From: Gammaproteobacteria bacterium
GTDB lineage: Bacteria > Pseudomonadota > Gammaproteobacteria > UBA9214
DNA: 11,740 nucleotides
Assembly: GCA_029859555.1 (NCBI GenBank)
Contig: JAOUCV010000038.1
Coordinates: 1 to 11,740 of the forward strand
Direction of reading: 5' to 3'
Shown here: positions 1-6,964 of the stretch, piece by piece
Layout of the letters: each line of letters begins with the position of its first letter
Numbering within the stretch: the stretch's first letter is position 1
Notes under the pieces: generated by a model
Seen by the model: only the letters and a program-made list of their open reading frames with translations
What the model was told of the DNA's origin: nothing
Databases searched by the model: none
Position numbers and translations under genes: made by a program

Positions 1-19
1 TGCCATTGATAAATACATG

Positions 20-40
20 ATGTATATCAGTGATATACAT
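20..40. promoter_or_regulatory. AT-rich palindrome (operator-like) upstream of the GGDEF/EAL gene
   Basis: A perfect inverted repeat has 9-bp arms (ATGTATATC and GATATACAT) around a 3-bp centre, and three further flanking positions on each side pair partly (17-43). A degenerate copy of its right half, CAGTGATGTATAT at 103-115, matches CAGTGATATACAT at 28-40 in 11 of 13 positions. Both lie in the leader of the diguanylate cyclase/phosphodiesterase gene, so a repressor or activator operator is plausible. No regulator family can be named from the motif, and no convincing -35/-10 pair accompanies it. The rest of 1-165 shows no recognisable gene. Confidence 0.35.
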
Positions 41-165
41 GATAACCAGTGCCGAAAATATGCCCTGAAGTACTCAAGATTTCGCCTGGAAAGCCGTAAA
101 ACCAGTGATGTATATAAAAAGTATGACGGCAGCCTGGCGGTCATACAGCAACCCGGGTTTATGAC

Positions 166-2616
166 TTGCAACTGCAATCGAAAATACTGCTCCTGCTGAT
201 CCCCCTGATCATTCTGCCCATACTGGTACTTGGCTGGTTCGCCTATAGCCTGCTGATGGACGATGCCCGCAGTCGCACCCGAAACCAGTCAGCAACCCTG
301 CTTCAACAAATTGAATTACAAACCCGGACACAGCTACGCACTGCCCGCGCCAATGCCAGCCTGTTTTCAAATGCCGCACTAATTCAGCAATACATCGAAA
401 CCCCGGCAACTTCGGAAAGCCGGCCGTTACTGGAACAGCAAATCATGGACCTGCTGTTTAATTACCAGCTCGCATATCCTGAATACTACGAGATTCGCAT
501 AGTGGGCAATGACGGCATTGAACAGCTCAGATCAGCACTGGGTAACACGGTTAACCGTTCCATCAACGAATCATCAAGTAATTATTTTATTGAGGCAAGT
601 AACAATCCGGACCTTATTCATACCACTTTCTTCTACAATCACGACAACAACAAAACAGCATTACTTGCCAGCAAGCCTTTATATGTTGCAGCGCAAAATA
701 ATGGTGTGCAAAAACAATTATACGGCCACCTCATGCTAACGATTGGCCTGGATTTCCTTAAGCCTTATATCAACAATGACAATGCAGACCACACCGGTGA
801 AATATTCTTCACGGACAATGAAGGCACCGTTCTCTTCCATCATTTACCCGAAATCGTTGGCAAACAGTTATCTTCCAGTCTCTTCAGTACCGCCCTTAAC
901 AATGCCGCTGGAACCAGTCAGTTCACAGGACAATACCTGGGAACAGAAGCCAGCTTTCAGGCAATAAAACTGCATGACAGGCTACTTGCCTTCTATGTAC
1001 ACCAGAAAAACGAACTGACGGCCAAAAGCAGCAACCTTGGCTGGACGGTCACCCTGATCACCTCCATGGCCATGCTGCTGGCCACCACGCTCCTGTTCGG
1101 CATTCTGCGGAAGTTGCTGATACGACCTATTCAAAAACTCAGACTGGCTGCCAGTGAAATGGGCAAGGGCCAGGTGCTGGTTCCAATTGATATCGAGTCG
1201 AATGACGAGATTGGCCAACTTGCCAGCACCTTCAGGGAGATGGGAAAGAACCTGAGCCACTATCATGAACAGGTTCGCTATGTCGCCTATCATGACAGCC
1301 TCACCGGTTTGCCGAACCGGCTGATGTTCAGGAACTACCTGAACCGGGCCACCGCCGAGGCACGACGTGACATGCAGAATCTCGCCGTCCTGTTTCTGGA
1401 CCTCGATAACTTCAAACGCATCAATGACACGCTCGGCCATCAGGCCGGCGATAAACTGCTGGAAGCATTCTCCGACCGGCTTTCAAAGCAACTGCGTGAA
1501 ACCGATGTCGTTTCGCATTCTCCGCAAGGTGAGGCATCCCAGGTCATCGCGCGGCTTGCCGGTGATGAGTTCATCATCCTGCTACCCGGAATCAGCGGTC
1601 CTGGCGAGCCGCAGAAAGTCGCCAAGCGCATTCTTTCCTCGCTGTCAGAACCGTTTGTAATTTCGGTGCAGGAACTTTATGTCAGCGCCAGTATCGGCAT
1701 CGCGATCTACCCCGAAGACGGCGAGACTTCCGGAGAACTGTTAAAGAATGCTGACATTGCCATGTACCATGCCAAGAAACTGGGGCGCAACAACTACCAG
1801 TATTACTCCAGCAAGCTGAATGAGGAAGCCGCAGAAAAACTTAAAATTGAAGGCAAACTGCGCCATGCCCTTAGCAATAACTCGCTGGAATTGCATTACC
1901 AGCCACAGGTTAATATGGCTACGGGCGACATTACCGGCGTCGAGGCACTGTTACGCTGGAATGATCCGGACCTTGGCAGTATTGGACCGGATGTGTTCAT
2001 ACCGATTGCCGAGGAATTCGGCCTGATCGTACAAATCAGTGACTGGATAATCGATGAAGCCTGCCGCACAGCACAAAAATGGGCAAAGCTGTTCAAGCAA
2101 CCACTCACCATGTCCATCAATATTTCCGCAGTACACTTCAACGAAGACAGCCTGGTTGACACGATTGCGGGTGCCTTGAAGCGTAGCGGACTTGACCCGA
2201 AATACCTGGAACTGGAATTGACAGAAACCAGCATCCTTCAGGATCTCAGCCAGGCCTCCGAAACCCTGGATGCGTTCAAGAGCATGGGACTGCGGCTTGC
2301 ACTGGATGATTTCGGTACCGGTTACTCCTCACTCAGCTACCTGATGAAACTGCCGTTTGACAAACTCAAGATTGACCAAAGCTTCATCCGCAACCTGAAG
2401 ACAGAGACCAAGGGTACTGCCATCGTCTCGGCCATTATCAGCATGTCTCACAGTCTTGGCATGTCAGTCATCGCTGAAGGTGTAGAGAATGCAGAACACA
2501 TGCGCATTTTATTGCCCATGCACTGCGATCAGGTGCAAGGCTACTATATTTCCCGGCCGCTACCGGCAAACAAGTTCGAACAGTTTTATATGCACAGTGC
2601 AAAGCGCCGCGCCTGA
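166..2616 (+). CDS. Membrane-anchored GGDEF/EAL cyclic-di-GMP signalling protein with periplasmic sensor and HAMP domain
   Basis: This 816-residue inner-membrane receptor is predicted to make and/or degrade cyclic di-GMP. An N-terminal membrane helix (about 5-30) is followed by a periplasmic, probably Cache-like sensor region (about 31-285), a second helix (about 291-315) and a HAMP segment (about 316-368). The GGDEF domain opens with DSLTGLPNR near residue 377 and has AGDEF at 465-469, a variant of GGDEF found in active cyclases. A RETD motif at 444-447 resembles the inhibitory RxxD site, but 17 residues instead of the usual 5 separate it from AGDEF. The EAL domain looks catalytically complete: EALLRW at 593, DDFGTGYSSL at 714, AEGVE near 770 and QGYYISRPL at 791. 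The frame opens only after a TGA at 124-126 and its first usable start is TTG 166; the ATG at 161 is out of frame and meets a stop at 197-199. The ribosome site is weak. The sensed ligand is unknown. Confidence 0.92.
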   Translation: MQLQSKILLLLIPLIILPILVLGWFAYSLLMDDARSRTRNQSATLLQQIELQTRTQLRTARANASLFSNAALIQQYIETPATSESRPLLEQQIMDLLFNYQLAYPEYYEIRIVGNDGIEQLRSALGNTVNRSINESSSNYFIEASNNPDLIHTTFFYNHDNNKTALLASKPLYVAAQNNGVQKQLYGHLMLTIGLDFLKPYINNDNADHTGEIFFTDNEGTVLFHHLPEIVGKQLSSSLFSTALNNAAGTSQFTGQYLGTEASFQAIKLHDRLLAFYVHQKNELTAKSSNLGWTVTLITSMAMLLATTLLFGILRKLLIRPIQKLRLAASEMGKGQVLVPIDIESNDEIGQLASTFREMGKNLSHYHEQVRYVAYHDSLTGLPNRLMFRNYLNRATAEARRDMQNLAVLFLDLDNFKRINDTLGHQAGDKLLEAFSDRLSKQLRETDVVSHSPQGEASQVIARLAGDEFIILLPGISGPGEPQKVAKRILSSLSEPFVISVQELYVSASIGIAIYPEDGETSGELLKNADIAMYHAKKLGRNNYQYYSSKLNEEAAEKLKIEGKLRHALSNNSLELHYQPQVNMATGDITGVEALLRWNDPDLGSIGPDVFIPIAEEFGLIVQISDWIIDEACRTAQKWAKLFKQPLTMSINISAVHFNEDSLVDTIAGALKRSGLDPKYLELELTETSILQDLSQASETLDAFKSMGLRLALDDFGTGYSSLSYLMKLPFDKLKIDQSFIRNLKTETKGTAIVSAIISMSHSLGMSVIAEGVENAEHMRILLPMHCDQVQGYYISRPLPANKFEQFYMHSAKRRA

Positions 2617-2772
2617 TAAATGAAAAATCACTGAAGCCTTCACGCAACCACCGCCCTGAGATATAACCGCGCAGAAATGCATAACGCCCATCATGCGCGT
2701 GCATTCTGGGCTTTCAACGAAAACGCCAAGACCTGGCACCGGTAGCCAGCAACAGCAAACACCCCCAGATTG
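2617..2772. other. Convergent intergenic spacer
   Basis: The ends of the + strand GGDEF/EAL gene and the - strand phosphorylase operon face each other across 156 bp. Short palindromes occur (for example TGAAGCCTTCA near 2632 and ATGCGCGTGCAT near 2693), but none has a T-tract or a stem typical of an intrinsic terminator. No gene is visible. Confidence 0.5.
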
Positions 2773-4518
2773 CTAGCGATTACTGATCCACAGTACCTGG
2801 TAGGGTTTAAGTGTCACCCTGGCATCGAGATCCTGATAGGTCTCGCCACTGACCAGGTCACGCCAGCAATCGGTACCAATCAGGTTGATGTCAGAGAGTG
2901 CAAGTTTTTGTAATTGTGTGCTGACATTAGCGATGCAAAAAATACTCTGACTGCGGTCCATGCTCTGCCGCCAGAAACCAAAAAGAGCATGACCCAACTG
3001 TAGAGTAAACTGCGTGGCATTGGGGTGAAAGGCCGCTTGTTGACGACGGATGCTGATCAGCTGTTTGAGTCGTTCAAATACCTGGTGGTGATGTGTACCG
3101 GGGTCAGCCAGTAGTTCCTCCAGCTCCGGGCAGTCCCATTGATGCCGATTGATTGCCCGATTCTGGTTGCTGTGCTTTAACCGGTCATAATCATTTCCGG
3201 TTCCGAACAGACTATGAATATAAAAAGCGGGAATACCCTCAAGTGCCAGCATAATCGCGTGGGCACAGATGAAACGTTCCTTGCCAAAACTGTCGGCGCC
3301 CCTTGTTGTACCCTGCAGGGCGTCATACAGTGATATATTTATCTCATAAGCCCTGTTTTCACCTCCTTCTGCAGCGCGCCAGGAGACACGACCGCCAAAG
3401 TTTTGCATGGCATTGATAAACTCATCGAGTTCCTGCTCGCTAAGCAGTCCTTCTGCGGGGCGCAGGCCGATACCATCATGAGAAGCGATAAAATTAAAGT
3501 AGCAGGTACCGTTTTGAGCAGGCGGCATACTCATCATCCACTGACTGAGATATTGACTGTCGCCGGTAAGCAGGGTGTTCACCAGCAGTGGCGGTAACGA
3601 AAAGTTATAGATCGCATGCGCTTCATTGGCATTACCGAAGTAGGTAAGATTCTCGCGGTTTGGAATGTTGGTTTCGGTGATGATCATAGCTTCAGGTTCG
3701 GCATGCTCGATCAGTGTTCTCAACAAGCGAATCAGTTCATGAGTTTCGCTCAGATTAATGCAGCTGGAACCAGACCTCTTCCACAAAAAGGCCACCGCAT
3801 CAAGGCGAAAAATGCGAATACCGCTATCCAGGTAGCGGCGAATAATCCCGACGAATTCCTCCAGCACCCCTGTATTTTTAAAATCAAGATCAACCTGATC
3901 ATGACTGAAAGTGCACCAGACATAGCGTGTACCTGCCGCGGTTTCAGTTTCTCGCAGTAAATCAGTGGTACGGGGGCGCACAACATGACTGGTATCTTCA
4001 TCCGGCGCCACGGTAACGAAATAGCCTTTACCCGGATCAATACCCTTTTTAAAGTTTTCAAACCAGCGACTGCGACTTGAGCAATGATTAATAACCAGGT
4101 CGGCCATCAACCGATAATCAGCTGCAATGGCTTCGATGTTTTCCCAGCTACCAAGAGACTCGTTGACGCTGGAGAAATCCATGACAGCGAAACCATCGTC
4201 CGAGCTCCAGGGGAAGAACGGCAGGACATGAACACAGCTGATCGTCTCTTTCAGGTGTGCATTAAGGAAATAGTGCAAGGTAGAAAGCGGCTTTTCACCC
4301 GCCCGCTGGACGCTGTCGCCATAGGTAATCATGGTTACCATGCCCTGGTCCCAGAGATTTTTGTAACGCTCGGGCTGATGATGCCGGCATTCAAGCCCCA
4401 TGATTTCCAAAAGCCGGGAAGCAAGCACTGGTCCATCATCACCCAGGCCGGTGTCAGCATAGATGGTCTCCAGGTGGCCCAGCACACGTTGTTCAAGACT
4501 TTTGATGGTGTCAGCCAT
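2773..4518 (-). CDS. GH13_18 sugar phosphorylase, probably glucosylglycerate phosphorylase
   Basis: This 581-residue cytoplasmic enzyme of the sucrose-phosphorylase subfamily GH13_18 has all the alpha-amylase signatures: DLVINH at 140-145, [11 protein letters not shown] with the expected nucleophile Asp240, ITETN with the acid/base Glu282, and ASHDGIG with Asp348. It is longer than true sucrose phosphorylases (about 490-505 residues) and closer to the glucosylglycerate phosphorylase group that includes E. coli YcjM (about 560). That group converts glucosylglycerate plus phosphate to glucose-1-phosphate and D-glycerate. Context supports this: the gene starts 11 nt after the gpgS stop and is the last of three genes making and using glucosylglycerate. 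Sucrose or glucosylglycerol phosphorylase activity remains possible, because acceptor specificity cannot be read from these motifs. The family is certain; the substrate is inferred from context and length. Confidence 0.88.
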   Translation of the reverse strand: MADTIKSLEQRVLGHLETIYADTGLGDDGPVLASRLLEIMGLECRHHQPERYKNLWDQGMVTMITYGDSVQRAGEKPLSTLHYFLNAHLKETISCVHVLPFFPWSSDDGFAVMDFSSVNESLGSWENIEAIAADYRLMADLVINHCSSRSRWFENFKKGIDPGKGYFVTVAPDEDTSHVVRPRTTDLLRETETAAGTRYVWCTFSHDQVDLDFKNTGVLEEFVGIIRRYLDSGIRIFRLDAVAFLWKRSGSSCINLSETHELIRLLRTLIEHAEPEAMIITETNIPNRENLTYFGNANEAHAIYNFSLPPLLVNTLLTGDSQYLSQWMMSMPPAQNGTCYFNFIASHDGIGLRPAEGLLSEQELDEFINAMQNFGGRVSWRAAEGGENRAYEINISLYDALQGTTRGADSFGKERFICAHAIMLALEGIPAFYIHSLFGTGNDYDRLKHSNQNRAINRHQWDCPELEELLADPGTHHHQVFERLKQLISIRRQQAAFHPNATQFTLQLGHALFGFWRQSMDRSQSIFCIANVSTQLQKLALSDINLIGTDCWRDLVSGETYQDLDARVTLKPYQVLWISNR

Positions 4519-4529
4519 TTCTGCTCTGC

Positions 4530-5753
4530 TCAGCCGGCGAAAGATTTATGATCTTCCTCGACCGCCTCGACAAGCCGCTCAAAAATGTCCGGCATGGCAC
4601 TCACAACACGATTCCAGCTGTGAATAAAAGGGGTCTCCATCGGTTGTTCAAGAAAGATGTTGCCAGCGTCAATAATATTCCTGGCGAACATCTCTACTGC
4701 CTGTTCCTCCTCATGGATGTCTGTCTTCAGGCCGTTCATGATGGCATCGTTGTAGTAGGTTTCCACAAAGTCCAGTGCAACACGATAGTAGGTTGCCTTG
4801 AGTGTACGAAAACTCTCCTGGGTGAAAACCTCACCCTGTGTTGCAAGCTTGCGGAATATTGCCTTGGCGATATCGATCGACATTTTGGAAAGGCCGGTCG
4901 TCTGGTCATCCTGGGAAATAGACTGGTGTTTGTGGTCGTAACTATCGGCAATATCGACCTGGCACAGTCGATTGTTGGAGTAATTGCGATGCATTTCAGA
5001 GAGCACACCGATCTCAAGCCCCCAGTCACTCGGAATGCGAATGTCATTAAGCACGTCACGGCGAAATGAAAATTCACCCGCAAGCGGATAGCGATAACTG
5101 TCTATATAGTTTAGATAGTGGTTTTCGCCCAGTAGCTGCTTTAGTGCACGCAGCATCGGGGTGACCAATAGACGACTGACGCGTCCATTGAGCTGGCCAT
5201 CAGCCATGCGGGCATAGTAGCCTTTACAGAACTCATAATTGAAATGGGGGTTTGCAACCGGGTATATCAGGCGGGCAAGTAGTCCCCGGTTGTAGGTAAG
5301 GATGTCGCAATCGTGCAGCGCTACCGATTCGGCTTTGCCTGATGCCAGCGTATAGCCCATGCAATACCAGACATTGCGCCCCTTGCCTGCTTCCTTGGGA
5401 GCCAGGTCCAGTGCTTTCAGTTCGGCATCGATTGCGCGCAACCGTGGACCGTCATTCCAAAGCACGCGGTGCTCCTGCGGCAACATGGAAAAGAACTCGA
5501 TCGCATGTCGATACTGTGCCTCATCGGCACGATCCAGGCCGATAATGATTTGTGACAGGTAAGGTACCTGCTGCAGTTCATTGACAATACTGGGCAAGGC
5601 CGCGCCACCCAGTTCGGTATAAAGAGAGGGCAGGATAAGTGCCATAGGACGTTGCGCGCTGAAACTGACCAGCTCTCTTTCCATGTCCTCAATGGAGCGA
5701 TTGGACAGGTTGTGCAATGTAGTGATGATGCCGTTCTGATGAAAATCAGCCAT
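4530..5753 (-). CDS. gpgS: Glucosyl-3-phosphoglycerate synthase (GT81)
   Basis: This 407-residue cytoplasmic glucosyltransferase joins glucose from a nucleotide sugar (ADP- or UDP-glucose) to 3-phosphoglycerate, the first step of glucosylglycerate synthesis. Visible family features are [16 protein letters not shown] near the N-terminus, a metal-binding DxD (D148-C149-D150 within [10 protein letters not shown]), the KGYYAR segment and the GEFSFRRD...DWGLEIGVL block of the acceptor region. The frame is open for 41 more codons upstream, but those codons lie inside gpgP and look non-native. The ATG at 5753 has AAGGA at 5762-5766 with 8-nt spacing and gives the expected GpgS N-terminus [13 protein letters not shown]. 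The start overlaps the gpgP stop by 8 bp (ATGGCTGA), indicating translational coupling. The sugar-nucleotide donor cannot be told from the sequence. Confidence 0.93.
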   Translation of the reverse strand: MADFHQNGIITTLHNLSNRSIEDMERELVSFSAQRPMALILPSLYTELGGAALPSIVNELQQVPYLSQIIIGLDRADEAQYRHAIEFFSMLPQEHRVLWNDGPRLRAIDAELKALDLAPKEAGKGRNVWYCMGYTLASGKAESVALHDCDILTYNRGLLARLIYPVANPHFNYEFCKGYYARMADGQLNGRVSRLLVTPMLRALKQLLGENHYLNYIDSYRYPLAGEFSFRRDVLNDIRIPSDWGLEIGVLSEMHRNYSNNRLCQVDIADSYDHKHQSISQDDQTTGLSKMSIDIAKAIFRKLATQGEVFTQESFRTLKATYYRVALDFVETYYNDAIMNGLKTDIHEEEQAVEMFARNIIDAGNIFLEQPMETPFIHSWNRVVSAMPDIFERLVEAVEEDHKSFAG

Positions 5754-6591
5754 TAGTGGAATCCTTGAGTAAATGCTGTGAATGCAGAATCTTGCGCACA
5801 CCTTCGTCCCAGCCGCCGGGACCGGATTTACTGCTGCGCCAGGTGTGATTGCTACGCAACAATACTGGCTCGGCAACAGATGCCGAGTGAATAATCAGGG
5901 CATAATCAGCGGCCTCCAGCATCGCCGCATCATTCTGGCTATCACCAATAGCGAGACTGGCCGGCATCCTGTCATCTGGTTGCTGTGCATAGCGGCTATG
6001 CAACCATTGCATCGCACTGCCTTTGTCACAATCGCCAGAGACATGCAGAAACCGTCCACCCTGAAGAACGTGAGCACCGCTTTGTTGAAGTCGCTGAATA
6101 AACCTTTGCCTTCCCTTGTCACTGCCTGTCCAGTGAACAGGCTCTCCAAATTCCCGTCTGGCTGCCAGTTCTGCCGCCGCCTCGCTCAACCCGGTAAGCG
6201 CGCCTATTTGCCTGGTGTCCAGGTTGTCGAAGTTGGTATATTCACCGCTAAAATCTGCCGAAACATCCGAAATTATTTCCAGCCAATGCTGACGCGGCAA
6301 CGAAAACCGTTTAACCCAGTAGCCATTGTCCTCGTCTGTCCCTGACGGCCGGGCCTCGAAATAACCGATCGGCATGAACACTGCCGCACCATTTTCAACA
6401 ATAAACGGGTGCTGGTTACCGAGCTCATTTCGCAATGGAATTTGTTCGCAGCGGGTTTTACTGCTCGCAATTATTACGGGAATCCCATGCGCTTCGAGCT
6501 CGACCAGCAATGCATCTGCCAGCACATGGCTGTAACTGTCATGATCAAGAAGAGAACCGTCAAGATCAGTATAAATAACAAGTTTCGTCAT
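5746..6591 (-). CDS. gpgP: Glucosyl-3-phosphoglycerate phosphatase (MpgP/YedP-type HAD-IIB phosphatase)
   Basis: This 281-residue HAD-IIB phosphatase removes the phosphate from glucosyl- (or mannosyl-) 3-phosphoglycerate to give the free glycoside. HAD motif I is YTDLDGSLLD (nucleophile Asp9, general acid Asp11), motif II is IIASSKTR near residue 41, and motif IV is GDSQND at 216-221. The family is annotated mannosyl-3-phosphoglycerate phosphatase. Here the partner is a GT81 glucosyltransferase rather than a mannosyltransferase (GT55), so the glucosyl substrate is favoured. It is the first gene of the operon, and its stop overlaps the gpgS start. The ATG at 6591 has only a weak ribosome site (GTGAG nearby), but the protein aligns from its first residues with the usual start of the family. 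Confidence 0.9.
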   Translation of the reverse strand: MTKLVIYTDLDGSLLDHDSYSHVLADALLVELEAHGIPVIIASSKTRCEQIPLRNELGNQHPFIVENGAAVFMPIGYFEARPSGTDEDNGYWVKRFSLPRQHWLEIISDVSADFSGEYTNFDNLDTRQIGALTGLSEAAAELAARREFGEPVHWTGSDKGRQRFIQRLQQSGAHVLQGGRFLHVSGDCDKGSAMQWLHSRYAQQPDDRMPASLAIGDSQNDAAMLEAADYALIIHSASVAEPVLLRSNHTWRSSKSGPGGWDEGVRKILHSQHLLKDSTNG

Positions 6592-6903
6592 CAGAAGCTC
6601 ACAACCGGCGGCTCGTCACAAGTAGTGTTTCACACAAGAGATCAACCGCATTCAAACCAGGTTATTCAAAGAATGCGACAAGCAGTATTCTCTTGAAAAG
6701 TCATGCAGCTTGCCGCTTCTATCAACTTATTCGATCATCATGTCAGCAACCATTCGTAATAATGATACAGACAACAGACTTCCGTTAATTGTACTACCTT
6801 GTCGATTTACAGGTTCGATTGAACCGCATGAACCGACATTATTCATACAATAATTTTCACCACCTTGACCGGGCATCAGCATCAAACACTGAAACGTTTA
6901 GAA
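6592..6903. other. Leader and presumed promoter region of the gpgP-gpgS-phosphorylase operon
   Basis: About 310 bp without a gene lies between gpgP and the glnN terminator, and is more AT-rich than its flanks. Since the terminator should stop glnN transcripts, the operon promoter is expected here, reading leftwards. I checked the - strand for GG-N10-GC sigma-54 elements and found none with correct spacing, and no strong sigma-70 -35/-10 pair stands out. The one structured element is the repeated GGTTC/GAACC cluster at 6812-6834. Confidence 0.5.
6812..6834. promoter_or_regulatory. Phased GGTTC/GAACC repeat cluster, possible operator
   Basis: GGTTC (6812-6816), GAACC (6821-6825) and GAACC (6830-6834) are spaced by exactly 4 bp. 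This gives one inverted pair and one direct repeat (TGAACCG at 6820 and 6829) on a 9-bp period. It lies about 220 bp upstream of the gpgP start. It may be a regulator site for the osmolyte operon; the motif is short and could arise by chance. Confidence 0.25.
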
Positions 6904-6935
6904 TAAAAAGGCCGCTAGCATTAGCGGCCTTTTTT
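6904..6935. terminator. Bidirectional intrinsic terminator after glnN
   Basis: A perfect stem AGGCCGCTA / TAGCGGCCT encloses a GCAT loop. It is followed on the + strand by six T residues (6930-6935) and on the - strand by five T residues (complement of 6905-6909). It begins about 30 bp beyond the glnN stop in the direction of glnN transcription, so it separates glnN from the gpgP operon. Confidence 0.93.
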
Positions 6936-6964
6936 ACAACAATTGCTACCATATAATCACAGGC

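Noticed and set aside
17..199. 60-codon open frame before the GGDEF/EAL gene
   Set aside because: It starts inside the palindrome, has an odd composition (Cys-rich end produced by reading the next gene out of frame) and matches nothing known.
2617..2772. Intrinsic terminator between the convergent genes
   Set aside because: The palindromes present are short or loopless and lack a T-tract on either strand.
3403..5069. Several + strand open frames of 64-173 codons opposite the phosphorylase and gpgS
   Set aside because: They are antisense shadows of well-supported coding genes, with no recognisable domains or ribosome sites.
5754..5876. 41-residue N-terminal extension of the gpgS reading frame
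   Set aside because: It lies wholly inside gpgP in another frame, does not resemble GpgS, and the internal ATG at 5753 has a good ribosome site.
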